Shown: in pieces, positions 15,118-23,863 of the stretch
Layout: the number at the start of each line of letters is the position of its first letter
Position numbering within the stretch: position 1 is the stretch's first letter
Source: an uncultured Clostridia bacterium
GTDB taxonomy: Bacteria; Bacillota; Clostridia; TANB77; CAG-508
Direction: 5' to 3'
DNA: 47,819 bases
NCBI GenBank assembly: GCA_948530865.1
Contig: CAOTKV010000001.1
Span: 407,953 to 455,771 of the forward strand
The notes under the pieces: generated by a model
Databases searched by the model: none
Seen by the model: only the letters and a program-made list of their open reading frames with translations
Told to the model about the DNA's origin: nothing
Made by a program: the position numbers and the translations under genes

Positions 15118-15676
15118 TTTTTAAATTCAATCCTTTATTCATTATTTTAGCTAAAACTGGAACAAATAGTAATTGTAAAATAATTCCTGGGATTCCCATT
15201 CTTACGCTTTCCATTACTGAAATTCCATAGCTTGATAATCCTAAAATATTAACTGCTGAGAATAAAACGCCTGAATATAGAATTCTTCCTAAAATTATAG
15301 TCATAACTAATGATATATAAGAATTGAACTTTTTATTAAATGCACTTAGTAAAATCCCATATATTACAAGTTCTATTAACATATATGGAAGTCTTGCTAA
15401 ACTTGGCATTCCTGTTAATAAAAAGCTAAATACAATTGAACTTCCTGCAACAATAGTACTACTAATAGCTCCAAAGGTTAATGCTGTAATTAAAACACAA
15501 ATATGCATTGGTAAAAATGTTGCACCAGCACTGCTACCCACTAAAACATGAAATATTCGAGGAATAGCAACTCCTAATCCACTTAATAAAATTGTTCCAA
15601 CAACATATTTAACCTTTCTATTTGATAAAATCTCTACTAAATGATTTGTTTTTTTCATACTTTCTACTTTTTCCAT
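15110..15676 (-). CDS. ECF transporter S component (substrate-binding membrane subunit)
   Basis: 188 residues, almost all hydrophobic, with about six membrane helices. GATFLPMHICVLITALTFG and SFLLTGMPSLARLPYMLIEL resemble S components of energy-coupling-factor vitamin importers, including the helix-1 region that docks on EcfT. The shared EcfAAT module is not in this window, so it must be encoded elsewhere. The substrate is unknown. Coupling to DUF1893 is the only clue. The start follows TTAGGAGG. Confidence 0.75.
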   Translation of the reverse strand: MEKVESMKKTNHLVEILSNRKVKYVVGTILLSGLGVAIPRIFHVLVGSSAGATFLPMHICVLITALTFGAISSTIVAGSSIVFSFLLTGMPSLARLPYMLIELVIYGILLSAFNKKFNSYISLVMTIILGRILYSGVLFSAVNILGLSSYGISVMESVRMGIPGIILQLLFVPVLAKIMNKGLNLKND

Positions 15677-15735
15677 AATTATAAACCTCCTAATTTGAAA
15701 TAAATGGACAAGTGAAAAATTTCACTTATACATTA

Positions 15736-15764
15736 TGAAATAAATGAAACGTTCCTAAATTTCA
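15736..15764 (+). repeat. 29-bp interspersed repeat, copy 1 (divergent)
   Basis: TGAAATAA at the left and AAATTTCA at the right, with centre ATGAAACGTTCCT. It is the most degenerate copy of the family defined by TGAAATTT-N13-AAATTTCA, placed just past the aldo/keto reductase stop. Confidence 0.6.
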
Positions 15765-15766
15765 GT

Positions 15767-16903
15767 TTATTTTAATAAATCTACAAAATTAGACATTGCT
15801 TCTGATATTTTTAATTGTTGTGGGCAAACAGCTTCACAGGATTTACATCCTATACATGCACTTGGTTTTTTGTCATCTGGTAAAGCACTTATAGTCATTG
15901 GAGCTATAAATCCTCCACCAGTAAATACATGTTCATTATATAGAGCTAAAATCTTTGGAATATCAATTCCTTTTGGACAATGTGCTGTACAATATCTGCA
16001 AGAAGTACATGGAAGTGTTTTGCTGTTTACCATTTCTCTTGCCATTTCTATTAAAGCATTCATTTCATCATTGTTTAATTTTTTATCTTCTTCGAATGTT
16101 TTAATATTTTGCTCTAATTGCTCCATATTTGACATTCCTGAAAGTACCATAGTAACTTCTGGTATAGATTGTAAAAATCTAAATGCCCAAGCTGGTACTG
16201 TTTCATCTGGTCTTAGAGCTTTAAGTTTTGTTTCGTTTTCTTCTGAAAGTTTTGCAAGTTTTCCACCTCTTAATGGTTCCATAACCCAAACTGGTATATT
16301 AAGTTCTTTTAATAATTTTAGTTTAGCTTTTGCATCTTGGAATTCATAATCTAAGTAATTTAATTGTACTTGACAAAATTCCATATGTTCTCCATATCTG
16401 CTATCTAAGAACTTTTTCATAACGTCAAAACTTCCATGTACTGAAAATCCTAAATGTTTAATTCTTCCATTTTCTTTTTGTTTTAATAAGTAATCTAAAA
16501 TTCCATATTTTTCATCTAAGTATGGATCAATATTTCTTTCATAAACATTATGAATTAAGTAAAAATCAAAATATTTCATTCCTGTTTTTTCTAATTGTTT
16601 TTCAAAAATTTCTTCAACTTTATCCATATTAGATACATCATATCCTGGGAATTTAGTTGCTAAATAAAAACTTTCTCTTGGATATTTTTGTAAAACTTTA
16701 CCTATTACAAGTTCTGATTCTCCATTATGATAACCCCATGCTGTATCAAAATAGTTTATGCCTTTACTTATTGCATATTCCACCATTTTTGCTGTTTCTT
16801 CTTCATCAATTGGAGTATCTCCATTTACCCCTTTGTTAGGTAATCTCATTGTTCCCAAGCCTAAGCTTGATAATTTTAGTCCTTTAAAATCTTTGTAAAG
16901 CAT
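15767..16903 (-). CDS. Aldo/keto reductase with C-terminal 2[4Fe-4S] domain
   Basis: 378 residues. The first 280 form a TIM-barrel aldo/keto reductase: LGLGTMRLPNKG, then NYFDTAWGYHNGESELVIG with the catalytic Asp/Tyr, LATKFPGYDV with the Lys, and FDFYLIHN. Two ferredoxin motifs follow: CTSCRYCTAHCPKGIDIP and CIGCKSCEAVCPQQLKI. This is the Fe-S aldo/keto reductase type of anaerobes, in which electrons may come from ferredoxin rather than NADPH. It is the last gene after merR and the cupin protein (23-nt gap) and is likely under MerR control. The substrate is unknown. Confidence 0.93.
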   Translation of the reverse strand: MLYKDFKGLKLSSLGLGTMRLPNKGVNGDTPIDEEETAKMVEYAISKGINYFDTAWGYHNGESELVIGKVLQKYPRESFYLATKFPGYDVSNMDKVEEIFEKQLEKTGMKYFDFYLIHNVYERNIDPYLDEKYGILDYLLKQKENGRIKHLGFSVHGSFDVMKKFLDSRYGEHMEFCQVQLNYLDYEFQDAKAKLKLLKELNIPVWVMEPLRGGKLAKLSEENETKLKALRPDETVPAWAFRFLQSIPEVTMVLSGMSNMEQLEQNIKTFEEDKKLNNDEMNALIEMAREMVNSKTLPCTSCRYCTAHCPKGIDIPKILALYNEHVFTGGGFIAPMTISALPDDKKPSACIGCKSCEAVCPQQLKISEAMSNFVDLLK

Positions 16904-16926
16904 TGTTTTTCCTCCTTTTAATTTTA

Positions 16927-17664
16927 TTATAATTTACTATATTCCTCATCTGTTACAGGTTCACACCACTCATTTTTTGTATCTTCTCCTGGTACTTCAA
17001 CTGCAATATGACTAAACCAGCTATCTTTTGTTGCTCCATGCCAATGTTTTACATTTGCTGGTATTGTTACAACAGTTCCAGGAAGTAATTTTTGAGCCAC
17101 TTTTCCTTCTTCTTGATACCAACCTTCTCCTTCAACACAAATTAAAATTTGTCCTCCGCCTTTGCTTGAATGATGTATATGCCAATTATTTCTACATCCT
17201 GGTTCGAATGTTACATTTGCTAAGAATACTGATGATTCTCCTGGTTTATTTAATGGTTTCAAATATGAATTTCCGATAAAATATTGTGCAAAAGCAGTGT
17301 TTGGTTCTCCCATTCCAAACATTCCACCATGTGTTTCTTCAGAACTATCATCTACATATACTTCATTTATTAATGAAAATGCACTCCATGCTTTAGTCCA
17401 TCCAGAATAAAATGCAAGTTGTGTTACAATTTCAACTGCCTCTTCTTTTGTTATACCATGTTTTTTACCCATAATAAAATGAGATTTTAATTGTGGAAAT
17501 AACCCTTTTGCCATTAAAGCAGATATTGTAATCATACTTCTATCTCTTAAAGATAATTTATCCTCTCGTGACCATACTTCTCCAAATAATACATCATCAT
17601 TCAATTCTGCAAATTTAGGTGCTAATTCTCCTAAATTCTCTCTTCCAGCTGTTTGTTTAATCAT
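16927..17664 (-). CDS. Carboxymuconolactone decarboxylase-cupin fusion protein
   Basis: 245 residues. Residues about 15-105 are a carboxymuconolactone-decarboxylase/AhpD-like helical domain (DRSMITISALMAKGLFPQLK then SHFIMGKKHGITKEEAVEIV). Residues about 135-235 are a cupin with metal ligands visible in WHIHHSSKGGGQILICVEGEG and IPANVKHWHG. This fusion is common in Firmicutes next to MerR regulators and aldo/keto reductases, where it is thought to handle quinone-like or carbonyl compounds. The exact reaction is unknown. The CMD half lacks an obvious CxxC peroxidase pair. Neighbours are merR (38 nt upstream) and the reductase (23 nt downstream). Confidence 0.88.
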   Translation of the reverse strand: MIKQTAGRENLGELAPKFAELNDDVLFGEVWSREDKLSLRDRSMITISALMAKGLFPQLKSHFIMGKKHGITKEEAVEIVTQLAFYSGWTKAWSAFSLINEVYVDDSSEETHGGMFGMGEPNTAFAQYFIGNSYLKPLNKPGESSVFLANVTFEPGCRNNWHIHHSSKGGGQILICVEGEGWYQEEGKVAQKLLPGTVVTIPANVKHWHGATKDSWFSHIAVEVPGEDTKNEWCEPVTDEEYSKL

Positions 17665-17702
17665 ATATTTATCCTCCTTAAAAATTTTTTATATTTTTTC
17701 TG

Positions 17703-18086
17703 CTAAATTGTTTCTGTAAAGTCTTTCTTTTTTCCAGAAACAATATCATTGTATAATTCAATTTTATAATCTAATTTTTCTAGTGAAACAGTAATATTTT
17801 TCTGTTTTTCTAGTAACTTCTCTCTTTGCTGTTCCAATATTTCTTTTCTTCTTTTTGCAGTACTTTTTCCTTTTTCAAATAATTCCATATATTCTAATAA
17901 AGCTTCAATTTCAACTCCTGCATCTCTCATACATTTTACAAATTCGATTCTTCTACATGAATTTTCATCGTAATTTCTTATACCACTCTTGTTTCTAGGA
18001 ACATTTGAAAGCATACCAATTTTTTCATAATACCTTAAAGTATCTTGTGTTAAATTATATTTTTTACTTACTTCTGAAATAGTCAT
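17703..18086 (-). CDS. MerR-family transcriptional regulator
   Basis: 127 residues from MTISEVSKKYNLTQDTLRYY; the ATG just after GGGGGAAAAT is a better start than one four codons earlier. The winged helix (LRYYEKIGMLSNVPRNKSG, then IRNYDENSCRRIEF) is followed by a dimerisation coiled coil (RRKEILEQQREKLLEKQKNI). There is no metal-binding Cys cluster at the C-terminus, so it belongs to the group that senses carbonyl or drug-like molecules. It heads the operon with the cupin protein and the Fe-S aldo/keto reductase. It probably acts on its own promoter, whose 19-bp spacer has the typical MerR dyad. Confidence 0.9.
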   Translation of the reverse strand: MTISEVSKKYNLTQDTLRYYEKIGMLSNVPRNKSGIRNYDENSCRRIEFVKCMRDAGVEIEALLEYMELFEKGKSTAKRRKEILEQQREKLLEKQKNITVSLEKLDYKIELYNDIVSGKKKDFTETI

Positions 18087-18126
18087 ATTTTCCCCCATTT
18101 TTTAGATATTCTCCTCTTTTGTTCTT

Positions 18127-18157
18127 ATAGTATCACTTAGAGTCAGCTCCAAGTCAA
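18127..18157 (-). promoter_or_regulatory. MerR-type promoter with 19-bp spacer and dyad
   Basis: TTGACT (18157-18152), a 19-nt spacer and TACTAT (18132-18127), read leftwards. The overlong spacer is filled by the dyad CTTGGAG-CTGA-CTCTAAG (18136-18153). A MerR dimer untwists such promoters to activate them, so this is the expected target of the regulator starting at 18086. Confidence 0.85.
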
Positions 18158-18175
18158 TAGTTTTTTATAAAAAAA

Positions 18176-18204
18176 TGAAATTTTTGGAGCGTCCCTAAAT
18201 TTTA
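18176..18204 (+). repeat. 29-bp interspersed repeat, copy 2
   Basis: TGAAATTT, centre TTGGAGCGTCCCT, then AAATTTTA. One end base differs from the consensus. It lies in the upstream region of merR. Confidence 0.8.
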
Positions 18205-18207
18205 CAA

Positions 18208-18242
18208 AAAATGAGTCCAAATTTTAAATTTGAACTCATTTT
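18208..18242 (-). terminator. Terminator after the FtsX-type permease gene
   Basis: A 17-bp stem with one mismatch (AAAATGAGTCCAAATTT against AAATTTGAACTCATTTT) and a short loop, lying between two copies of the 29-bp repeat. It ends transcription from the ABC operon and is probably bidirectional. Confidence 0.6.
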
Positions 18243-18261
18243 AATTTATTTTCAATGAAAT

Positions 18262-18290
18262 TGAAATTTTTCAACTGTCCCTTAATTTCA
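18262..18290 (+). repeat. 29-bp interspersed repeat, copy 3, containing the permease stop codon
   Basis: TGAAATTT, centre TTCAACTGTCCCT, then TAATTTCA. The minus-strand TGA at its right end (18290-18288) is the stop codon of the permease gene. Confidence 0.75.
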
Positions 18291-20663
18291 GTTTTCTCTT
18301 AATCTATCAACAATAGATTCTTTATTGAATATTTTTATACAACATATTGCAATAATAGATGGCACAATAATTGAAATTACTAGATATAGAACGAGTGCTA
18401 AAAGAGGTAATTTAAATTCCATATAATGCAGGCCAAACTCTTCAAATATCTTTATCACAAAATATGCAAAACTTGGTCCCATAATACTACTTACTAAACA
18501 GTTTGGCACTGCAAGCCATATATTTTCAGAAATAATCATTTTATTTACTTGTTTTTTTGTCATTCCCATAGATTGTAATATAGCAATTTCTTTTCTACGT
18601 GTAACCATACTTGTAATAACTGTATTTATTAAATTAATTATACTAAATATAATTATAAAACTTGAAATTCCTATAAGTCCATTTTTAAAACTGCTTACTG
18701 TTTGCTCAGCTTGCTCATGCCAATCAGAATATGCCATACATGATATATCTTCATATTTTTTACTAATGTTTTTAATTTTATTATCTATATCTTCATTATA
18801 AATATGATTTTTAGTACTAACTTCTAAATACCCTGTACTATCAACCCCTTCTGAAATTTGATCATATACATTTTGTGGCACTAATACCCAACCTATTAAT
18901 CTTGCATATTTAGAAAATTCTGAATCTCCAATTCCACCAATAGTTAGTTCTATTTGTTTTTCTCCATCATTAAAGTAGTGAAATGTTACTTTATCACCAA
19001 CTTTAGGAGTATAGCCATACACTTCTTCAAAAACATCACTATAACTTAAATATATTTCTCCATTTTCTGTTAATTCTTTTATATCCCCTGTTCCGCTTTT
19101 TAAAGCTTTATTCATTGCTTCTTGTAAGTTTTCATTCATTGATTCAATTTCTTCATCAATAACATCTCTTTTAGTATCTATTTTTAAACGATAAATTTTT
19201 CTAGCCTTTATATAATCTACTTCTTCTAAATTTTCTAACTCATTTTTTACTCTTGTAAGATTATTACCATTACTTATTAAATCATACAACCCATTTTGAC
19301 TATCAGCTATAGAGTCTTGCGAAAAATTCAAATTATATTCACTATCTTTAAAATAACTGTTTCTTGCATATTTTTCGTTATTTATTGAACCAGAAAAAGT
19401 CAATGCTCCAATAAATAATGTTCCACCTATAATTAAAGATATAAGTGTAATATTAGTCTTTTTTCTATTTTTGTAAAATTCAATTTTTCCTAAAGAATTT
19501 GGAGTTAAATTTCTACATAATTTATTTGAAGCCTTAACATTTTCGTCATTTCCTGTATATCTTAAACCCTCTATTGGTGATACATTACTTGCTCTTTTTG
19601 CAGGTTTTGTTACAGATATAAAAACTGCTACTGTTCCTAAAACTCCTGATACAACTGCTAATTTTAAAATATTTAAAATGTTCCATCCATTTGAACTTAT
19701 AAAATATGAAATTATACTACCAACTACAATTCCTAAAGGTATTGCAATTTTACAATACTCAAGTCCTTCAAATTTTATTAGTTTTTTAATTTGTTTTTTA
19801 GACATTCCAATAGTTCTTAATTGTGCATACTCTTTAACTTTAGATGATACTGATAAATAAAATATACTGTAAATTACAATTCCACCTATTATAAGAACTA
19901 CAATACTTAGTCCTACAAATGTTTGAAGTTCTGACATATTTATAGAAAATGTATCAACAAATCTATTATTTGGATTTACATTTTTTCTTTCAATTCCATT
20001 TGTTTTTCCAAGTTCATAAAAGAAATCTTTAATATATGTTGTACTTGGTATTTTCATATTTGGAGATACTTTTATTAAAACATCAAGTGTACTGTTTTTA
20101 AATAATATTCCTGATTCTGAATATTCTTTTGAAAATAATGTAGAATAATACATAGATTTTCCATAATCAACAAAACCAGATATAATAAACTTTTCTCCTA
20201 ATATTTCAATAGTCTCTCCTATGTTTTCTTCTATTCCAAATTCTTTTGCTACTAATACATCTATAACAACTTCATTTGGTTTGGTAGGAAAATTTCCTTT
20301 TGAAAGTTTCTGTGCACTTATTTCTTGAACTTTGTAATCATAATATATTGGTTTAATTTTTATATCTCCAATTTCTTTTTCAAAACCACTTCTATATTCC
20401 ATCGCACATCTTACATTTTCATTAGATTTTAATCCATCTATTTGCTCTTTACTTACATCATAATAAATACAATCTTGCATTCCTTTTACAATTTCACGTT
20501 CATAAGTTTTGTAATTTAATGATGCAAGTCCAAGCACCATAATAAAGCAAATTGCTAAACTTATAGTTACTGTCATAAAAATATTTTTTATTTTAGATTC
20601 TTTTAGTGAAGCCTTTGCAATATTATGAATTACTTTGTTATTATTATTTTTTAATAAATTCAT
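18288..20663 (-). CDS. FtsX-family ABC transporter permease
   Basis: 791 residues with a MacB/FtsX layout: one N-terminal helix (IFMTVTISLAICFIMVLGLA), an extracytoplasmic region of about 200 residues, a first FtsX core of three helices (VGLSIVVLIIGGIVIYSIFY to VSGVLGTVAVFISV), a second helix and outer domain of about 250 residues, and a final FtsX core (SSFIIIFSIINLINTVITSM). TIGMSKKQIKKL and QSMGMTKKQVNKM are the cytoplasmic coupling helices. It pairs with the ATPase encoded 15 nt upstream and with the two-component system. This is the layout of peptide-exporting or antimicrobial-peptide-sensing systems. The stop codon lies inside a 29-bp repeat. Confidence 0.88.
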   Translation of the reverse strand: MNLLKNNNNKVIHNIAKASLKESKIKNIFMTVTISLAICFIMVLGLASLNYKTYEREIVKGMQDCIYYDVSKEQIDGLKSNENVRCAMEYRSGFEKEIGDIKIKPIYYDYKVQEISAQKLSKGNFPTKPNEVVIDVLVAKEFGIEENIGETIEILGEKFIISGFVDYGKSMYYSTLFSKEYSESGILFKNSTLDVLIKVSPNMKIPSTTYIKDFFYELGKTNGIERKNVNPNNRFVDTFSINMSELQTFVGLSIVVLIIGGIVIYSIFYLSVSSKVKEYAQLRTIGMSKKQIKKLIKFEGLEYCKIAIPLGIVVGSIISYFISSNGWNILNILKLAVVSGVLGTVAVFISVTKPAKRASNVSPIEGLRYTGNDENVKASNKLCRNLTPNSLGKIEFYKNRKKTNITLISLIIGGTLFIGALTFSGSINNEKYARNSYFKDSEYNLNFSQDSIADSQNGLYDLISNGNNLTRVKNELENLEEVDYIKARKIYRLKIDTKRDVIDEEIESMNENLQEAMNKALKSGTGDIKELTENGEIYLSYSDVFEEVYGYTPKVGDKVTFHYFNDGEKQIELTIGGIGDSEFSKYARLIGWVLVPQNVYDQISEGVDSTGYLEVSTKNHIYNEDIDNKIKNISKKYEDISCMAYSDWHEQAEQTVSSFKNGLIGISSFIIIFSIINLINTVITSMVTRRKEIAILQSMGMTKKQVNKMIISENIWLAVPNCLVSSIMGPSFAYFVIKIFEEFGLHYMEFKLPLLALVLYLVISIIVPSIIAICCIKIFNKESIVDRLREN

Positions 20664-20678
20664 TTTTACCCACTCCTT

Positions 20679-21344
20679 CTAAAAAATCTTTCCATCTTCA
20701 ATTCTTATAATTCTATCTGCCATTTGAGCAATTTCTTCATTATGAGTAATCATAACTATTGTTTGATTAAAAGCTTTACTAGTATTTTTTAAAAGTCCTA
20801 TTACTTCTAATGATGTTTTTGTATCAAGATTTCCAGTTGGTTCATCTGCCAAAATTATAGATGGTTTAGTTGAAATTGCTCTTGCTATTGCAACTCTTTG
20901 TTGCTGACCACCAGATAATTTATTAGGCATTGTTTTAATTTTTGAAGTTATTCCTAACAAATTAATAATTTCATTTATAAAATCTTTATCTATTTTATTT
21001 CCATCTAATTGAATTGGAAGTACAATATTTTCATAAACATTTAACATTGGAACTAAATTATAATTTTGAAATATAAATCCTATTTGTCTTCTTCTAAATA
21101 TTGTTAATTCTTCATCTGACATTTTTGAAATTTCATTACCATCTATTTCAATTTTTCCATAGCTTGGATTATCTAAGCCTCCAATCATATTAAGTAATGT
21201 TGATTTACCACTTCCTGAAGTTCCTACTACTGCTACAAATTCTCCTCTATTTATTTCTAAAGAAACTCCATCTAAAGCTTTTACTAGAGCTTCATCACTA
21301 CCATAATACTTTTTTAAATCTTTTACTTTTAAAATACTTTCCAT
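20679..21344 (-). CDS. ABC transporter ATP-binding protein (LolD/MacB type)
   Basis: 221 residues from MESILKVKDLKKYYGSDEAL; this ATG has the right spacing to GAGAGG. Walker A is GTSGSGKSTLLN, the Q-loop FIFQNYNLVPMLNV, the signature LSGGQQQRVAIARA, Walker B IILADEPTGNLD, and the switch His MITHNEE. It energises the FtsX permease encoded 15 nt downstream. The promoter region carries two direct repeats 21 bp apart and lies behind a terminator that separates it from the sensor kinase gene, so its expression is likely controlled by that system. Confidence 0.93.
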   Translation of the reverse strand: MESILKVKDLKKYYGSDEALVKALDGVSLEINRGEFVAVVGTSGSGKSTLLNMIGGLDNPSYGKIEIDGNEISKMSDEELTIFRRRQIGFIFQNYNLVPMLNVYENIVLPIQLDGNKIDKDFINEIINLLGITSKIKTMPNKLSGGQQQRVAIARAISTKPSIILADEPTGNLDTKTSLEVIGLLKNTSKAFNQTIVMITHNEEIAQMADRIIRIEDGKIF

Positions 21345-21397
21345 TTTCATTACCTCTCTTCCATAGATTAATAATATCATACTAATATATCAAAAAA

Positions 21398-21427
21398 GTT
21401 TCAGTTCAAAAAAAGATTGTTTCAGTT
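21398..21427 (-). promoter_or_regulatory. Two direct repeats before the ABC transporter, candidate response-regulator site
   Basis: GTTTCAGTT occurs at 21398-21406 and again at 21419-21427 (AACTGAAAC on the minus strand), exactly 21 bp (two helix turns) apart. A TTGATA follows leftwards as a possible -35. Direct repeats of this spacing are typical of OmpR-family sites. The second copy is embedded in the terminator hairpin. Confidence 0.5.
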
Positions 21428-21442
21428 TTGAAACAATCTTTT
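21408..21442 (-). terminator. Terminator after the histidine kinase gene
   Basis: A perfect 14-bp stem AAAAGATTGTTTCA/TGAAACAATCTTTT with a 4-nt loop, followed on the minus strand by more T. It begins at the kinase stop codon (21441). Confidence 0.8.
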
Positions 21443-22334
21443 AAAGCGGCAAAAATATTGAAAATGTACTACCTTCATTTACTTTTGATTTTACCTTTAT
21501 ATATCCATTTTGAGTTTCAATAATTTTTTTGCTTAAATATAATCCAATTCCTACACCTTCAATATCCTTAACTTTTCTTTCTCTAAAAAATCTTTTGAAA
21601 ATATTATTTATATTTTCTTCATCAATACCAATTCCATTATCTATAATATCTATTTTTAAAAATGTCTCTAGTTTTTCTAAATTAATAATAATCTTTCCAT
21701 TTCTATTTGTATACTTTATTGCATTTTCAAGTAAATTGCAGATTGCTTCTAATGTCCATTTCTTATCATACTCTAATATGCAATCTTCTCCCATTATCCT
21801 AATTTCTATATTTTTATTTTCTGCTAATACTTTAACTTGCTCTTTGGCTTTATTTATGCATTCCATAATTTTTGCACTTTGTTTATTTAAAACAATCATA
21901 CTTGTTTCAAGTCTTGACATTTTAGTTAAAAAATCAATTAGAAATTCTAGTTTATCTACTTGATTTGATATTATATTCAAAAATTCTTTTTCTTTATCTT
22001 TTGGTAAATCGTTATTAATAATTGTATCACTGTACATTCTAATATTTGAAATTGGAGTTTTTACTTGATGAGTAATATCAGATACCATTTGTTCTACTTC
22101 AGCTTTTGCTCTATTTGATTTTTCTGTTTTTCCTTCAACTACTTCACTTAATTTATATAATTTTGAATCTATTTTTGAATCTAAGGTTTCTTTATTAATA
22201 TTATCCTTTTCATATTTTCCATTTACAAAATTATCAATACTATTTATAATTTTATTTGTAAATTTTAAATATTTATATCTGAAAAATAAGTAAATTAATA
22301 TTATAGAAGTGATTAGTATAATTGCTTGTAACAT
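21441..22334 (-). CDS. Sensor histidine kinase, short N-terminus
   Basis: 297 residues. There is a single N-terminal membrane helix (IILITSIILIYLFFRY) and no sizeable outer sensor domain. A HisKA segment follows with phospho-acceptor His in VSDITHQVKTPISNIRMYSD, then a HATPase with NLLENAIKYTN (N box), DNGIGIDEENI (G1), RFFRERKVKDIEGVGIGLYL (F/G2). Such intramembrane-sensing kinases usually take their signal from a partner ABC transporter, and an FtsX-type one is encoded downstream. The response regulator gene ends 3 nt upstream. Confidence 0.92.
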   Translation of the reverse strand: MLQAIILITSIILIYLFFRYKYLKFTNKIINSIDNFVNGKYEKDNINKETLDSKIDSKLYKLSEVVEGKTEKSNRAKAEVEQMVSDITHQVKTPISNIRMYSDTIINNDLPKDKEKEFLNIISNQVDKLEFLIDFLTKMSRLETSMIVLNKQSAKIMECINKAKEQVKVLAENKNIEIRIMGEDCILEYDKKWTLEAICNLLENAIKYTNRNGKIIINLEKLETFLKIDIIDNGIGIDEENINNIFKRFFRERKVKDIEGVGIGLYLSKKIIETQNGYIKVKSKVNEGSTFSIFLPL

Positions 22335-22337
22335 TTT

Positions 22338-23004
22338 TTACTCCTCCAAAAATTTATAGCCTACACCATAAATTGTTTTTATATATTTATCATTTTCGTC
22401 ATCCAATTTTGAACGTAATCTACTAATATTTAATGTTAGAGTATGTTCATCTACAAAATTTTCTTTACTATCCCATAGCTTTTGAAGCAATACTTCTCTT
22501 GTAAGTATTGTATTTTTATTTTTAACAAAAATGTTTAATAAATCAAATTCAGTTGGAGTTAAATAAATAATATTATTATCTTTTTTTAGTGCTCTATTAT
22601 CAAAATCAATAAGCAAATCTTTAATTTTTAATATATTTTCTTGTTTTTGTCTATTTAAGATAACTTCTATCTTTTTTAATACAATTTTTATATTAAAAGG
22701 TTTTGTTATATAGTCATCTGCTCCGATTTTCAAAACCTTCTAAAATTTCTTCATCCAAATTATGTGCTGTTAAAAATATAAATGGAATATTGTATTCTTG
22801 CTTAATTGTCTTTGCAAATTCAAAACCATTTCCATCTGGCAAATTTACATCTAATAAAATTAAATCTATTTTATTTTGTTTTATAATTTCTTTTGCATCA
22901 TTTATACAATATGTGCTTAATGCTTTCCAATTGTTATTTTGAATATTGAAACATATTCCTGCATTTAACATTTCATCATCTTCTATAACTAATATACTAG
23001 ACAT
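22338..23004 (-). pseudogene. OmpR-family response regulator with a one-base frameshift
   Basis: From ATG 23004 (MSSILVIEDDEMLNAG, after AAAGGAG) the receiver domain runs through the phospho-acceptor Asp (LILLDVNLPDG) and TAH to DEEILEGFE, where the frame ends prematurely. The rest, KIGADDYITKPFN and the winged-helix output domain (LTPTEFDLLNIFVKNKN; YGVGYKFLEE), is intact in another frame. Removing one G near 22724-22732 (for example in TTTTGAAAATCGGA) restores about 221 residues. It could be a real loss or an assembly error. The intact kinase and transporter beside it make an error quite possible. Confidence 0.85.
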
Positions 23005-23017
23005 TTTTTCTCCTTTA

Positions 23018-23854
23018 TTAATATAAAAATTCAACATTATCACATGATACATTTTTATCTTCATCTATTTTAAACGGTACTTTTATTCCTATTGAATCAT
23101 CATCTCCTAAAACAAACTCATATTCTCCACTTTCAAGTTCTCCATAAAGATATGTCCAATCAAATTTTCTTTGCATATCATTTTCTTGAACTATTTCAGT
23201 ATCTTTACTTAGAATATCTGAAATTGTATCTTTTTCTTTCCAAATATATTCTAAACCTGTTCCACTAAGGCCTGCTGTAGAATTTTCAGTAGTTTCTCCT
23301 ATTTTATATCCTTCTTCTGGATAATTTTCATTCTTAACTTTTTCATAAATCTTATAATTATGTGAATAATTGTATTCCATATTATTAGAATCTATAATAT
23401 TTAACTCTATTCCATTACATGTTAATTCTAAAATTTCTACATTAACATTATCACTAGAACTATAACAGAATTTTAATATTTCCTCAGGTATTTCCAGATC
23501 ACTTTTATCTTTTATAATTTCAATTTTTCCAACATTTCCTAGTTGAGCAGGATAACTTTCTAATATTATTCCGTCAAAATAAATTTCAATTTCTTGATAT
23601 TCTTCATACCCAATATCTTCTGTAAAAGCAAGAGTGATTAATTCATCTGTATCGTCTGTTTTTACAACATATAACAATTTATTTTCAACTTTTACAATAA
23701 CAGCATTCATATTAAATTCCATGTTATCAGTTTCAGTATCAATCTCATTGTAGTTAAGTACAGTATTAGGTTTAGCAATCATTCCTATATAATATATTAA
23801 AAATAGCATAATTACTCCTAAAACAATTGCAAAAATTTTTAATCCTTTTTTCAT
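23018..23854 (-). CDS. Membrane-anchored extracytoplasmic protein with Ig-like C-terminus
   Basis: 278 residues. An N-terminal signal-anchor (LKIFAIVLGVIMLFLIYYIG) is followed by an acidic extracytoplasmic domain. The last 90 residues include YIWKEKDTISDILS and FDWTYLYGELESGEYEFVLG, a pattern seen in bacterial Ig-like (Big_14-type) domains (W-x-x-x-Y-G-x-L-x-x-G-x-Y). The function is unknown. It ends 13 nt before the response regulator start, so it probably belongs to the same operon and may sense or bind the signal. The domain name is tentative. Confidence 0.65.
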   Translation of the reverse strand: MKKGLKIFAIVLGVIMLFLIYYIGMIAKPNTVLNYNEIDTETDNMEFNMNAVIVKVENKLLYVVKTDDTDELITLAFTEDIGYEEYQEIEIYFDGIILESYPAQLGNVGKIEIIKDKSDLEIPEEILKFCYSSSDNVNVEILELTCNGIELNIIDSNNMEYNYSHNYKIYEKVKNENYPEEGYKIGETTENSTAGLSGTGLEYIWKEKDTISDILSKDTEIVQENDMQRKFDWTYLYGELESGEYEFVLGDDDSIGIKVPFKIDEDKNVSCDNVEFLY

Positions 23855-23863
23855 AAATTTCCC

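Noticed and set aside
15710..15727. Palindrome AAGTGAAA/TTTCACTT upstream of the ECF gene
   Set aside because: A 2-nt loop and no U-tract make it a poor terminator, and no matching operator was found elsewhere.
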